Assembly (NCBI GenBank): GCA_000818945.1
Contig: KN805380.1
Coordinates: 129,450 to 193,449 of the forward strand
Reading direction: 5' to 3'
Length of the DNA stretch: 64,000 nt
Source: Schizochytrium sp. CCTCC M209059
Taxonomy: Eukaryota > Sar > Bigyra > Thraustochytrida > Thraustochytriidae
This document shows positions 49,542 to 59,982 of the stretch, piece by piece; position 1 is the stretch's first letter; each line of letters begins with the position of its first letter. Both the position numbers and the translations under genes were made by a program. The notes beneath the pieces were generated by a model. The model ran no database searches, was not told the origin of the DNA, and saw nothing but the letters and a program-made list of their open reading frames with translations.

Positions 49542-50903
49542 CTAACAAAGCCAATTGGGTGCAGAGAAAAGGCCGCAATAATTAAAGGGAAACCATGTGC
49601 TTGACGATGAGGGATACGGATATCGCATATAAGTGTCGAGCAACCAAACTGCGAGCGCAAGACGATCCGAAAGAGGTGGGCTTGGAGTAGACGTAAGCTG
49701 CTGACCGCGTTCCACGAGGCGAGTAAGCACGTCATCAAGATCCATCATGCGGGAATGATCATGTGCATCGGCTTGAAAGCGTTCAGCGTCGGTCTTGCTG
49801 CGGAAACAACGTGCACGATATACAATCGAAATGCGCAAGTCCTCAGTTGCATAGCTTGCAACAAAGTCATTGCCAACAATCAGATCCCAACGGTCCGTTG
49901 TAGTATTATGTTGCAGTTTGCTGGGCTTGTTCTTGTCGATAAATGGAGGCTCCACTTCGGGCCTGTACACGGTCGTCGTATGAATGGACTTGCTACCATC
50001 AATCGCGTTTCCGCTCCGAGGAAGAGGTGGCATGCGCTTATCAGACGTGGAGTCTTTGTTTGGCCAATAGACGAACTCGCCAAACTTGCTGGGATTCTGG
50101 CGTACAGGGCCGAGAGCCCAGTCGCTCACGTACCCGACGACCTGCACTTGATCCACGAATTCGTCCTTGAAAAGCCCCGAAAAGCTCATGACGGCCAGCA
50201 GCCATTGCGGAAAGGCAAAGCGAGAGGCACCCCAAAAGTACACACCATCCACGTGAGTAGCGACAGCTTGTCCGGGAATTTGGGCGATAAAATTGAATTG
50301 AAAGGGATCGAGATGCTGTTTATGTGCTGGGCACACCTGCGCGGCAGCGTCGAGAAAGTCTTTAGAGTCAAAGAGGGAGCGAATAATAGCGTGCTCTTGC
50401 GCATCGATATCAAAGATGTAAATTCCAAATGTCTGCAAGCGCGAAAATAGTGTACCGAGATTTTCCTTGAGGCCGTCAATTCCGCCCGTGAGCCCAAAGG
50501 CCCTGGCCACGTCGATGCGGCCTGGCAAAATGCACTGCGTGCGGTTCTTGTTAGGCATAAGGTAGCGATGTGCGCACGTTCCGTCTGCTTCAAGTGGCTG
50601 GGCCTCGCCAATATGCTCGTGCTTGACCTCGTAGAACTTGGTGTCTGCGCTATTGGACGGGATCACTCCTTTGGTTTTGAGAAGGTCTAAAAGCGCGGTT
50701 TGCGTCTCACGATTCACCAGCTCCGGTACAAAGACTGCTGCCTGGTTCTGCATGTGGCTCGGGATCGGCGTACGCACCATATAGTGCAAGATGAGGTGCG
50801 CGACGACGGCCGTCACGGCGGCGGCGGCCGTCCGAAGACCCCATCTCTGCATCGTCGACCTGCTCGTACGCGCGCGCTCGCTTTCGTCCAGTACCGCGGA
50901 CAT
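49542..50903 (-). CDS. Membrane-anchored 2OG-Fe(II) dioxygenase-like protein
   Basis: 453 residues. One N-terminal hydrophobic segment (about residues 25-43, TAAAAVTAVVAHLILHYMV) after basic residues suggests a type II membrane protein with a lumenal catalytic part. The double-stranded beta-helix core is suggested by HVD (His217, Asp219), a distal His (about 308, SIHTTTVY) and Arg357 in LRISIVYRARCF, i.e. the HxD...H...R layout of 2-oxoglutarate oxygenases. Such enzymes hydroxylate small molecules, proteins or sugars with 2OG and O2; the substrate is unknown. The last ~30 residues after DTYMRYPYP look less conserved. Met18 is an alternative start. Confidence 0.68.
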   Translation of the reverse strand: MSAVLDESERARTSRSTMQRWGLRTAAAAVTAVVAHLILHYMVRTPIPSHMQNQAAVFVPELVNRETQTALLDLLKTKGVIPSNSADTKFYEVKHEHIGEAQPLEADGTCAHRYLMPNKNRTQCILPGRIDVARAFGLTGGIDGLKENLGTLFSRLQTFGIYIFDIDAQEHAIIRSLFDSKDFLDAAAQVCPAHKQHLDPFQFNFIAQIPGQAVATHVDGVYFWGASRFAFPQWLLAVMSFSGLFKDEFVDQVQVVGYVSDWALGPVRQNPSKFGEFVYWPNKDSTSDKRMPPLPRSGNAIDGSKSIHTTTVYRPEVEPPFIDKNKPSKLQHNTTTDRWDLIVGNDFVASYATEDLRISIVYRARCFRSKTDAERFQADAHDHSRMMDLDDVLTRLVERGQQLTSTPSPPLSDRLALAVWLLDTYMRYPYPSSSSTWFPFNYCGLFSAPNWLC

Positions 50904-51521
50904 GCTCTCCCGCTAGCTGCTTTCCGGGTTTGCCTCGCTCTCGCGCGCAATCCTTGACAGACTCAAGGGTCGGGCGCAAGGGCGTCTGGGACTTTGGAAG
51001 CAGTACTACGTAATAGCTACTACAACGGCGGATTGCCATCCTTTGGGGGGGCTTTTCCGGACCAAATCACCGCGCGGACGAGGTGTGTGCGAAAGAAAGG
51101 CCTGTATCAATACGACCAGTGGCACGGCGGCACCTTTGACGAGAATGTTGAGTCATCGCGAGCAAATGCAAATCGCTTTCGCTGCAGGGAGGCCCAGCAG
51201 CAGGTCGGTCGCGATCGCTTTGCCGTGAAGGTTCTCATTGTCAGAAACGGCATGAAGAATTGGCTGCTTTTGCAAGGATAGTGTCACTTCATGCTTTAAA
51301 AAAACAGTCAATCGTTCATTGGCCGCCAATCTATCTAGACCTATCCTCGCAATACCTGGCTGGTAGCTGGCCGGCCATGCTGACCTCTTCTCAGGCTGTC
51401 ACTGGCGTGCCCGTCGTCTCTTTCGACCGCCAGGCAGGCTTTCTAGGCAAACAAGGATGTGATTGATGTCTTGACTGGGCGCTGCGGCCGCTGCACGTGC
51501 ACGGAACGTTCAAAGACAAAC
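50904..51521. other. Divergent intergenic region
   Basis: Between the dioxygenase-like gene (minus) and the next plus-strand gene. Small open frames have no recognisable protein features. Confidence 0.5.
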
Positions 51522-51617
51522 ATGGGCAAAAAAGTCAAGTGCAGTGCCAGCCAGCATTTCCTGTACGCGATTGACCGATCGCAGCAAGCGACCGACCGGA
51601 CAATGGCGTCGCCATCA

Positions 51618-51668
<51 letters not shown>

Positions 51669-52730
51669 GTGCGCGCCCGCCTCCAGCGTCTCTTGCAAGA
51701 GCACGAGTTCGACGCGAGCGCGACAGCCTCTGCGAACCGGAGCTGGAAACCTGACGCCGCAGAGAACCACCAGCTACGCGATGAGGCCGCGACGTACAAG
51801 CTCCCGCTCGCCTTGTGCGCGGCACTACTTGCACCAGGAAAAATAAACCACAACGAGGCACGCGATGATGAAGAGTCTTTGAGCCATGTGAAGCAAATGC
51901 AAGACGCAAATGGCGCCGCGAATAGCGAAAAAAAGGATTCGAGCGAACCAGAAGACCTTGGCGACTTCGGGCCCTGGGCCCAGAAACCCGCCTTGGACTG
52001 CCTCGTCGACCGCCTTGACGCATGGGAGTCTTCGCAAAGCCCTCCGTCACGACCAGCTTTCTCCATGACAGTCCCAGGGGTCGTTGAGGTCGAAAAAGAC
52101 CTCGCGGAACGACCTCTTGCGTGCGCGTCGATTATTGCAGCGTGGCAAGCGCTCAAGACGGTCTGCGCACGTCAAACCTTGCAAACGCAATGTAGCACAG
52201 ACGTGGAGAAGTGTGTAGATGAGCTCTTTCAAGCGCTGGGCGTAGGTGGCGTATTGCAGCTGCTCGGTCATCGCATGACCATTGGAACGCTTCCTGCGCT
52301 TTGTCCTGCCGTAAGTCTGCTGCTGTCGGCTTTTGAGCAGCCGAATCGTGAGGGCAAGCCTCTTTCTGTCGGTGGTCGGGCTCTTGCCAAGCATTGCACG
52401 CGAGGCGCCGCAGACTGGTGGGGCGGTGCCAATGGTAACGATGCCGCCAAAAATGCCCGAGCACGAGCAAGATTGCTTCACATTCTTCAAGATGCGTCTT
52501 GGGTCAACGTGCACGTGCTTCCTGCGGGCGACAAGCAGACAGCCCTCGCTGTTGCGGAAATCCGTTGTGCGGAAGGATACGGAGCACGCTGGACTGCAGA
52601 CGGGAAGATGTTCCGAGGCTTTCTCGAGCCCGTGGCCTACTTTCAGCACGACCGTGTGTCCTCCGGCCACGCCGAGTCCGCCACTTCAAGTGTTGATGAT
52701 TCCTTGCGACTGTCGTCAACATCATCATGA
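51522..52730 (+). CDS. Unrecognised protein with poly-Ala tract and conserved-looking C-terminal domain
   Basis: 402 residues from the ATG at 51522; the ATG at 51603 (ACAATGGCG, good context) is as likely. A poly-Ala run comes from a (GCA)n repeat at about 51621-51668. The middle is disordered and acidic. The C-terminal half looks folded: helices around ACASIIAAWQALKTVC and GGVLQLLGHRM, then a distinctive stretch ALAKHCTRGAADWWGG, ARLLHILQDASW and GYGARWTADGKMFRGFLEP. I have the impression of a conserved eukaryotic family but cannot name it. No signal peptide or membrane segment. Confidence 0.68.
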
Positions 52731-53508
52731 CATAACGAGTCTCTCAACTCGCTTCCCGATTATTATTGTGTATTATTGTGTATAGTACTACTACATTGAT
52801 TGCAGCCAAACAACTTTCAGGCCAAGCTCAGCTATGTCGGCCAACCTCGTCCCTTTTCCACCCCTTGCATCCGCTAATGTCTCTGTCCCATCTCGGCCTC
52901 GCCTTACGTGGGACGGACTAGGCCGGACCAAGCGAGAATCTCTCTCGTGCGATCCGGCCGTCGGCATCACAATAGCTCATTCCTTTCCTCACGGCCGCGA
53001 GCTCGAACATCAGCCAGGCAGTCAGGGGTCATCCAAGCTCTCAGCTCAGCTAACTTATCTACGCTCGCATGAGCTTGTTGCATGGCGTGGCTCGTGGCTG
53101 GCCACTGCCGTGAGCGCCGTGAGCCGGGGTCGAGCGCCCCGAATCGGGCGCCTGCTACCCCGCTTGCGCCGCACACAGGCCGCCAAAGGGCGGGGCACAA
53201 CGAGACGCCTAAACCTCGATCCTGGGCGCGGCGACGCACGCACGCGACGCGCACCGAGGGCCTCCAGGGCGGGCGCGAGGGCGGCGCGAGCTCGAGCGGG
53301 CGCCGGGCGGCCCGACCGCCCCCGAGCGGCCGTCCAGACCCGCACGCCTCGCCTGCTGGCCGCTGGCAAGGCAACGCCGGCCGACGAAGCCGCGAGCGAG
53401 GCGACGAGCACCGCTGCAGCACGCTAGCTAACCAGGCCCGAACACCGTGAAGGCAACGAGGCAGCGAGGCAGCGAGGCAGCAAGTGTGCAGACGACGTGC
53501 GCGCAGCC
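52731..53508. other. Intergenic region, GC-rich
   Basis: A/T-rich start (3' UTR of the preceding gene), then very GC-rich sequence (53100-53400), then GAGGCAGC repeats (53453-53480) just before the next ATG, in sense orientation. Open frames are Arg/Ala/Pro-rich and not accepted. Confidence 0.5.
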
Positions 53509-55062
53509 ATGGCGAACCAGAGCACGGCCAAGTCCGGCGCGGCGTCCGGACTCATCGAGGTGATGCCCGACGAACGACGCGTCGTAGTGGACGACGAGGT
53601 CAAAGAAGTCACTATGAAGCCCCTGCCCACGACCAGCGGTGGTACCAGCGGCAGCACCAGCGGCGGCACCAGCGGCGGCGGTAGCACAGCGCAAAAGAGC
53701 CTCTCCGGCAAGCTAGGATCCATCGTGCGCTGGGTGAGCGACTCTTTTGGCGGCAAGAAATACGAGGCGAAACTCATGGAAAACTTGCGGCGATCCACCA
53801 TGTTCAGGTACTGCTCCGAGCAGTCGCGCTTGAGTTTGGCTAACTCCATGGAACTTGAGACCTTCAGCAAGGGTGATGTGCTCATGATCCAGGGCGAACC
53901 TCAAACCTCGGCAATCATCATTGTTGATGGCACTGTGGCACGTTTGCGCCTTATTGACGACCAGCTTCATCAAATGGCAACCCTTGGGTCCTCTGGCAGC
54001 TCCGCCACAATTGGCATGCTCCACGTTATTCGTGAGGAGAAGGCCTTTTCCACGGTGCGCGCGCTCACGGACGGCGCCTGCTTCCGGCTTTCGAGCGAGG
54101 TCTTTCGCGAGCTTCTCGAGGAGTCGCCCGAGTTTGCGCAAGAGTGCGTCTTCTCGCTCTGTAAAGAAGTCCGCGCGCACACCAAGCTCAAGCGCACGCC
54201 CCTTTTCCTCCAAAGCGGAAAGGCGATGCCTGCGGAGCCGCTTCCCTGGTTCGCCGTGTCCTGCGCGGCAGCCCTCGAGTCCTTTTACCGCTCGGGTCTC
54301 AACGCCGTTCTCAACGCCAAACTCACGGGTTCTCCGCGGGGCGCCCTCTTTCCCAACATGCACGTCCAGCTCCCTGTGCGCGTCCTCTACATTAACGGTT
54401 TCAAGGGCTTGCGTCACGTGCTCGACAGCCGCGTCCACGTTTCCGAGTACGACAATCCGGAGCTCGTGGGTCTTGGTCTCGCGCTTTTGCCTGGCGTGGT
54501 CATGACGCCCATTAGCTCAATTCTCGAGGCCTGCAACGCCGGGCATGTTAACCCAGAGCCTCTCCATTCGCGTTGGACGCGAGGACTTGTGCCGCGCGCT
54601 GCCCGCGAAGTTCTCTTTGGCGTCGGCATCAATCAGCTCTCTGACTTTTTCGAAGAGCGCATGGAGATCTTTGATTCTCAGAACATGCGCAATCTTGGTG
54701 GCAGCCTTTTGGCGGGCGTTGTGGCCGGCTACCTCAGCCACATCCCTCACAATCTGTCGACGCTCAAGCTCATGACGCCGCAAAAGTCGTATGGCCAACT
54801 TTTTAGAGAGTTGCAGACCCCATGGAACAAGTGGTTCGACAGGGAATTTATGCCAATTCCTCGCAAATCGAGGACCTCTTCGCCTGGCCGCCAGGCCCTC
54901 CGATCCATCATGGTCCCCGCCTTCACCTGTTTGCTGCCAAAGGGAGCGCTCATCCGCACCACGCAGATTGCCGGCTCCTTTCTCATTATCAACACCACCA
55001 TTAACTGGCTCTCGCACATCAATGTCAAAGTATCGGTATCGCGTACACCAAGCAGTTCCTAA
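53509..55062 (+). CDS. Cyclic-nucleotide-binding-like domain fused to a mitochondrial-carrier-like (SLC25) membrane domain
   Basis: 517 residues from ATG 53509 (GCAGCCATGGCG context). A flexible Gly/Ser/Thr linker region (about 42-65) is followed by a cyclic-nucleotide-binding fold at about 85-215 (MFRYCSEQSRLSLANSM, FSKGDVLMIQGEPQTSAIII, ATIGMLHVI). The phosphate-binding cassette lacks the usual FGE and Arg, so ligand binding is doubtful. Residues ~240-510 look like a degenerate mitochondrial carrier: LLPGVVMTPISSILEACNAG, ARE..LFGVGINQLSDFFEER, GGSLLAGVVAGYLSHIPHN and the last helix region. The PX[DE]XX[KR] signatures are not intact. A regulated carrier or scaffold is inferred; localisation to mitochondria is a guess. 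Confidence 0.65.
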   Translation: MANQSTAKSGAASGLIEVMPDERRVVVDDEVKEVTMKPLPTTSGGTSGSTSGGTSGGGSTAQKSLSGKLGSIVRWVSDSFGGKKYEAKLMENLRRSTMFRYCSEQSRLSLANSMELETFSKGDVLMIQGEPQTSAIIIVDGTVARLRLIDDQLHQMATLGSSGSSATIGMLHVIREEKAFSTVRALTDGACFRLSSEVFRELLEESPEFAQECVFSLCKEVRAHTKLKRTPLFLQSGKAMPAEPLPWFAVSCAAALESFYRSGLNAVLNAKLTGSPRGALFPNMHVQLPVRVLYINGFKGLRHVLDSRVHVSEYDNPELVGLGLALLPGVVMTPISSILEACNAGHVNPEPLHSRWTRGLVPRAAREVLFGVGINQLSDFFEERMEIFDSQNMRNLGGSLLAGVVAGYLSHIPHNLSTLKLMTPQKSYGQLFRELQTPWNKWFDREFMPIPRKSRTSSPGRQALRSIMVPAFTCLLPKGALIRTTQIAGSFLIINTTINWLSHINVKVSVSRTPSSS

Positions 55063-55684
55063 ACCACCCAATAATTCTTTCATTTACACGCAGGTGTACT
55101 ACTAGTTTGTCGCGGGCTCATGCCAGGCACGAAGGATGCAGGCGGGATTTTGCCAGGAACCTTGATCTCCTTCTTTGCTTCCCGGCTCGTCGCGTCGCCT
55201 CGCGTCGCCTCGCATCGCAATCTATTGATCTTCTGCGTTTCGCGAGGATTCCAGGGACCTCGGGAAAATGTCGCGTTCAATGCTCCGTCGACGTCATCAA
55301 GGCCCTACCTGGTCAGCTATTCCTTGTTCTCAGAGCAACCCTCCTTTTCAGCGACAATGTCTGTCCCTCATGCGTGTCGTTGCCAACTCTTTCGCAGAGA
55401 ACTCTCGCGGCCGGGCTGCAGACGGCCGCTCATCAGCTTCATTGCTCACTGTCAGGGGCATCTCGGAACATTTCCTCAACAAAAGCACCGTCGACGTTTT
55501 TCTATGGTAAGGATCTTCGTTCGTAGCACCAGCCAGCTGCACACAGAACCGTAACTCGTGGCAGCGGTGGGCGGGCAGAGAGAGAGGAGAGCCCACTGAC
55601 AAAGACGACGACGAAGGGGAAGAAGGAGAGGAAGGCCCTGCCTGCTGCAGACGAACCAGACGGTGAGTCTAAGACAAGACAAAA
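55063..55684. other. Intergenic region upstream of copper ATPase
   Basis: Contains GTCGC/CTCGC repeats near 55187-55216 and a purine-rich run (55578-55640: GGGCAGAGAGAGAGGAGAG and GAAGGGGAAGAAGGAGAGG) directly before the ATG. Open frames are not convincing. Confidence 0.5.
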
Positions 55685-58600
55685 ATGGTTGCCATGAGTG
55701 CCAAACTTCTAGTTGGGGGCATGTCGTGCGGCTCGTGCTCGACAACCGTGACACGCGCAGTGGAGGCACTGCCCGGCGTGAGCTCCTGCAACGTGAACCT
55801 CATCTCAGGCACGGCAGAGGTCCGTTTCGACAACGACGTCACGGAGGCGACGACGATCTGCGAAACCGTGGAAGACGCCGGCTTTGAGTGCGAAGTCTCC
55901 GAGACGCGCGAGATCCTCCCCGAAGGTGGCCAAAACGATGCGTCCCGCCGGGCGAGGACGGTCTTCCGACTTCAAGGTCTCACTTGCTCGTCGTGCGCAA
56001 ATGCCGTCGAAAACGCTGTGCGCCAGCTCGCCGGTGTCGAGGGCGAGAACCTCGCCGTGGCAGTCTTGCCCGAAAACCGACTCACGGTGACGCTTGATCT
56101 CGAGCAGACAGCGCCTGAAGACGTAATCGAAGCGATCGAGGCCATTGGCTTTGAGGCCGAGCTTGACTCGAGCCAAGAGATTCGAGGCGGGGAACAAGCC
56201 CAACGCACGACCACGCGCCGAAGCATTGTCCAAGTTGGCAAGAACCTCGAGGCGGCCATTCATTACATCGAAAGCCTCGATGGCGTGCAGACGGTCGAGC
56301 GTTTTGGATCCAACAAAAAGAACAGTAGCCAACACAACAATGGCATGCAGGCGTCCGCATCAGCAGCTGTGAGCCCCGACCTCGAGGAGGGCCTCCTTGA
56401 CGCACATAACGCAGGAAGCGGGCCCGGAGGCACGCTCGAATTGACCTTCGATGATCGCGTTCTCCGCCTTCGGTCGATGCGTGCTGAGCTGATGCGCGCA
56501 GATGGCCCTGCGCGCTGTGAATCGGTGGAGATTTCAGACCGGAGCGGATTTGCCCAACACCACAAGGCCTCCGAGACGCGTCGTCTCGATGAAATGAACC
56601 GCTGGAAACGAGACTTGATTTTCGCGCTTCTTTTCGCCGTCCCTCTCTTCTTTGTAGCCATGATTCTTGGTCACATGGGCGGACCTGCGCACCACTGGCT
56701 TCAGCGCCCTGTTCACTTCCTGCATGGCATCACTCGCGAGGAAATCATTTGCTGGGTGCTTGCAACCCCTGTGCAGTTTGTTTCGGGGTGGCGTTTCTAT
56801 CGCGAGGCGTATCACTCGGTCCGCTCGGGCACGCTCGGCATGTCGGTCCTCGTTGCCCTGGGCACCTCTGCTGCTTACGCATACAGCGTATTTGCAGTCG
56901 TATACAATGCGTCCCATTCGACGCGTGGTGTGGGGCATCCCCGTCTGATGCAAATGTTCGAAAGCTCGGCGCTTCTCATCTCATTTGTCCTCCTCGGCAA
57001 GTTTCTCGAAGTCCGTGCCAAGGCCTCCACCTCTGCAGCAATCGACAAGCTCGCCAGTCTCACCCCAGATGTGGCGCGTATCCTTGTAACTGGTCAAGGG
57101 GAAGAAGCAGGTCAGGAGGAGCTCGAGATTGACCTCGCACTGCTGCAGCGGGGCGATACGCTGGTTGTCCGACCCGGTGAACGGATCGCCTGCGATGGGA
57201 CCGTTTCGCTAGGGTCCGCCTCTGTCGACGAGTCCATGCTCACAGGCGAGTCCGTTCCCGTGGATAAGTCGCAACACGACGAAGTCATTGGTGGAACGAT
57301 TTGCGTCGATGGACATTTGCGCGTTCTTGTGACTGCAACGGGTGACGGCTCCACGTTGGGGCAAATTATCAGTCTTGTTGAAAGTGCACAAACTTCCAAG
57401 GCGCCTATTCAAGTCGTGGCCGACCGCATTGCCGGTCGTTTCGTCCCTTTTGTGCTCATTTGCGCAGTCTTTACTTTTACCGTATGGATGGTTCTCCTTC
57501 ACTCTGGGTGGATCGATGAGGCCAAGGCATCATGGCCATATCATGAGGACGGTCTTAGCGATTCGACGTTTGCGCTACTTTTTGGCATTTCTGTCCTCGT
57601 CATCGCCTGCCCGTGCGCTCTAGGTCTGGCTACACCCACCGCCGTCATGGTAGGCTCTGGAGTCGGCGCAGAACACGGCATTCTGATCAAGGGCGGTGAA
57701 GCGCTCGAGGTTGCCTCAAAGGTGAAAACAGTCGTCTTTGACAAGACCGGCACGCTCACGCAGGGCGCTCCCGTGGTGGACGAGGTTATCCTGCTGTCCA
57801 ACCAACTCTTTACGAACCCCAACGCCGAGAAAAAACCCTTGGGCGACGCTTTGGCCTCGGCTGTCTTTGGCGAGACACGCGGGACAGGTCCTGACGCAGT
57901 CCAGCAGCTCGGCTGGGACAGCGCTGCCGTACGCGAGGTGGTCATGCGCAATGTCATCTTTTTCGCCGCCTGCGCCGAGCATGGTAGCGAGCACCCTCTT
58001 GCGCGGGGTGTATTGGCCAAAGCTAAGAGCATGGGGATTGGTGGCGATGGGCCTGACAATGTCGCCCTCGTTGATGTCAAAAATTTCCTGAGTGAAGCTG
58101 GGCGCGGTGTTCAATGTATTGTGGGACGCCACAAGATTAATCTCGGTAATCGTCGCAGTCTTGAGTCGAATAGCATCGAGGTCCGTGACGGCACGCATGC
58201 TGCCATGGAGCATCTCGAGGCGCGAGGAATGACCGCTGTGTGCGTCTCTGTCGATGGACGCACTGAGGCAGTTTTCGGTCTTCTTGATCGCGCACGCGAT
58301 GAGGCAGCGCAGACTGTGGCTACCCTGCGCAAGGTATATGACATCGAGGTCTTCATGCTTACGGGAGATAATGCGCGAACGGCTCGCGTAGTTGCAGCCG
58401 ATATCGGGATTGATGCTGACCACGTGGTGGCCGACGTGCTTCCGGCAGACAAGGTTTCTTGCATCGAACGTCTCCAGGATCGCGCTCGCGAAAGTGGCGA
58501 TAGCGCCGGCAAGGTCGCCATGGTGGGCGATGGCGTCAATGATTCGCCGGCACTCGCTCAAGCTGACGTGGGTATCGCCATTGGCGCAGGCACCGATGTG

Positions 58601-59149
58601 GCCATCGAAGCTGCGGGCTTGGTCCTGGTGAACTCGAAACTGACGGACGTTCTCGTAGCCATTGATCTCGCACGCGCCATTTACGCCCGCATTCGCTGGA
58701 ATTTTGTCTGGGCCCTTGGCTACAATGCCCTTGCGATTCCGCTCGCGGCAGGCGTGCTCTACCCTGTGCTGCATGTTGCTTTGCCTCCCTTTGTGGCAGC
58801 AGCTGCAATGGCGCTATCCTCCATATCCGTCTTGGCATCTTCGCTTTTGCTCAAACGATACCGTGCGCCGGAGATTTCCGCGCGCACGTACGGCCGCACG
58901 CTGCGCGAAGGTACTCTTGGTCTTGAGTCATTGCGCGTACGCATTGGATCAGGCTCGGATCAGGACGTTAGTGTTCGTTGCGCAAGTATGCGGAATGGTC
59001 TCCCGTGCGCATGTCCGCCAGAGACTTGTGAGTGCGCTGATTGCGAGGAGCACGAGCATCGCTCCAGCAGGTCTGTCTACATGCCGGGCTGTGCCAAAGC
59101 ATACGGCGGCGAATGCACATGTGGGCCCTCCTGTAAATGCAAACACTAG
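55685..59149 (+). CDS. Copper-transporting P1B-type ATPase with metallothionein-like tail
   Basis: 1,154 residues; ATG in AAAAATGG context. HMA domain 1 has GMSCGSC (Cys15/Cys18), domain 2 GLTCSSC (Cys101/Cys104); a third HMA-like segment (~185-290) has lost its cysteines. Eight membrane helices follow, with the actuator TGES motif, the copper-binding CPC at 642-644, the phosphorylated Asp686 in DKTGT, the SEHPL motif and GDGVND. This is CopA/ATP7-type architecture, moving Cu(I) to the secretory pathway or out of the cell. Unusually, the last ~60 residues hold 11 Cys in CxC pairs (CAC, CEC, CTC, CKC), ending CKCKH, like a metallothionein. Confidence 0.95.
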   Translation: MVAMSAKLLVGGMSCGSCSTTVTRAVEALPGVSSCNVNLISGTAEVRFDNDVTEATTICETVEDAGFECEVSETREILPEGGQNDASRRARTVFRLQGLTCSSCANAVENAVRQLAGVEGENLAVAVLPENRLTVTLDLEQTAPEDVIEAIEAIGFEAELDSSQEIRGGEQAQRTTTRRSIVQVGKNLEAAIHYIESLDGVQTVERFGSNKKNSSQHNNGMQASASAAVSPDLEEGLLDAHNAGSGPGGTLELTFDDRVLRLRSMRAELMRADGPARCESVEISDRSGFAQHHKASETRRLDEMNRWKRDLIFALLFAVPLFFVAMILGHMGGPAHHWLQRPVHFLHGITREEIICWVLATPVQFVSGWRFYREAYHSVRSGTLGMSVLVALGTSAAYAYSVFAVVYNASHSTRGVGHPRLMQMFESSALLISFVLLGKFLEVRAKASTSAAIDKLASLTPDVARILVTGQGEEAGQEELEIDLALLQRGDTLVVRPGERIACDGTVSLGSASVDESMLTGESVPVDKSQHDEVIGGTICVDGHLRVLVTATGDGSTLGQIISLVESAQTSKAPIQVVADRIAGRFVPFVLICAVFTFTVWMVLLHSGWIDEAKASWPYHEDGLSDSTFALLFGISVLVIACPCALGLATPTAVMVGSGVGAEHGILIKGGEALEVASKVKTVVFDKTGTLTQGAPVVDEVILLSNQLFTNPNAEKKPLGDALASAVFGETRGTGPDAVQQLGWDSAAVREVVMRNVIFFAACAEHGSEHPLARGVLAKAKSMGIGGDGPDNVALVDVKNFLSEAGRGVQCIVGRHKINLGNRRSLESNSIEVRDGTHAAMEHLEARGMTAVCVSVDGRTEAVFGLLDRARDEAAQTVATLRKVYDIEVFMLTGDNARTARVVAADIGIDADHVVADVLPADKVSCIERLQDRARESGDSAGKVAMVGDGVNDSPALAQADVGIAIGAGTDVAIEAAGLVLVNSKLTDVLVAIDLARAIYARIRWNFVWALGYNALAIPLAAGVLYPVLHVALPPFVAAAAMALSSISVLASSLLLKRYRAPEISARTYGRTLREGTLGLESLRVRIGSGSDQDVSVRCASMRNGLPCACPPETCECADCEEHEHRSSRSVYMPGCAKAYGGECTCGPSCKCKH

Positions 59150-59982
59150 GATTCTCGTGAAAAGAGACGCAATAAAATGAAAGAGGAAAAATCACGGATG
59201 TTCAATTTGACAACACAAAGTTGTCCAGGCAAAAGACATACACAAATTGTGGATGTATAAAGCACAATCTTGGTTGAAACAAACACTTTGGTTGTCGTCA
59301 TTGTGGTCTCTCTATTATTAGAGACGTCAACGGTGCTCGAAACATCTACATCAAGTCTATCTCGTCCACAAAGTGACTCTTTTTGGTAAACTTTTGCCAG
59401 TTACGGCTTACATTTCTCTTATTTTTAGAGATCAATAGTAACGGAGTCAAGTCACTTCGAGTCGGAGTCCGAGTCCGCGTGCACACAGGGCGTTCTTCCC
59501 GTTCCCTCCCCGTTCTCCCGGCGCGCACACGCGCCGAGAGCAAGGAGCAAGCAGGAGTAAACTAGCAAGCGCAGGCAAGCAAGCACAAGCAAGCACAAGC
59601 AAGCAAGCGAAGCAAGCACGTGCCCGGCTGGACTCCGTCTGTCTCGCGCCTGGCCGGCAGACCCGCATCGCGCCGCTGTCCGCTCCGCCGCGCCCGCGCC
59701 CCGCGCCGCACGCCGCCCGCGAGAGCCGCGCCCCTCGCGCGCCAGGCCGCGCCCGCCGCGCCCCGCGCCGGAGGGAGCGAGGGAGGGAGCCGCGCGCGCG
59801 AGCGAGCGAGGGAGGGAGGAAAAAAGAAGGCGAGCAAGCACGAGCCGGAGCCCGACCGAGGTCGAGCACGAGGCCGAGCACGAGCGCGAGGAGCGCGCGG
59901 AGGAAGACCGCGAGGAGCTCTCGGCCGCGGGGCGGCGGGAGCGCGAGCGGGGAGCGCGCCGCGGCGGGCGCCGGCGGCCAGC
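59150..59982. other. Intergenic region with sense-strand purine repeats
   Basis: 3' UTR of the copper ATPase (AATAAAATG near 59171), then a short gap, then GCAAGCAAGCACAAGC repeats (59566-59616) and GAGGGAGGGAGG / GAGCGAGCGAGG (59772-59820) leading to the PP2C start. The upstream-extended open frame (59620-59982) is low-complexity and treated as 5' leader. Confidence 0.6.
59566..59616. repeat. GCAAG/CAAGC repeat
   Basis: Imperfect tetra/hexanucleotide GCAAGCAAGCACAAGC units in the probable 5' leader of the PP2C gene. Confidence 0.85.

Noticed and set aside
52834..53427. 197-residue plus-strand frame
   Set aside because: Arg/Ala/Pro-rich, GC-driven, with competing open frames on both strands.
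55107..55526. 139-residue plus-strand frame before the copper ATPase
   Set aside because: No recognisable domain, several overlapping frames; likely leader.
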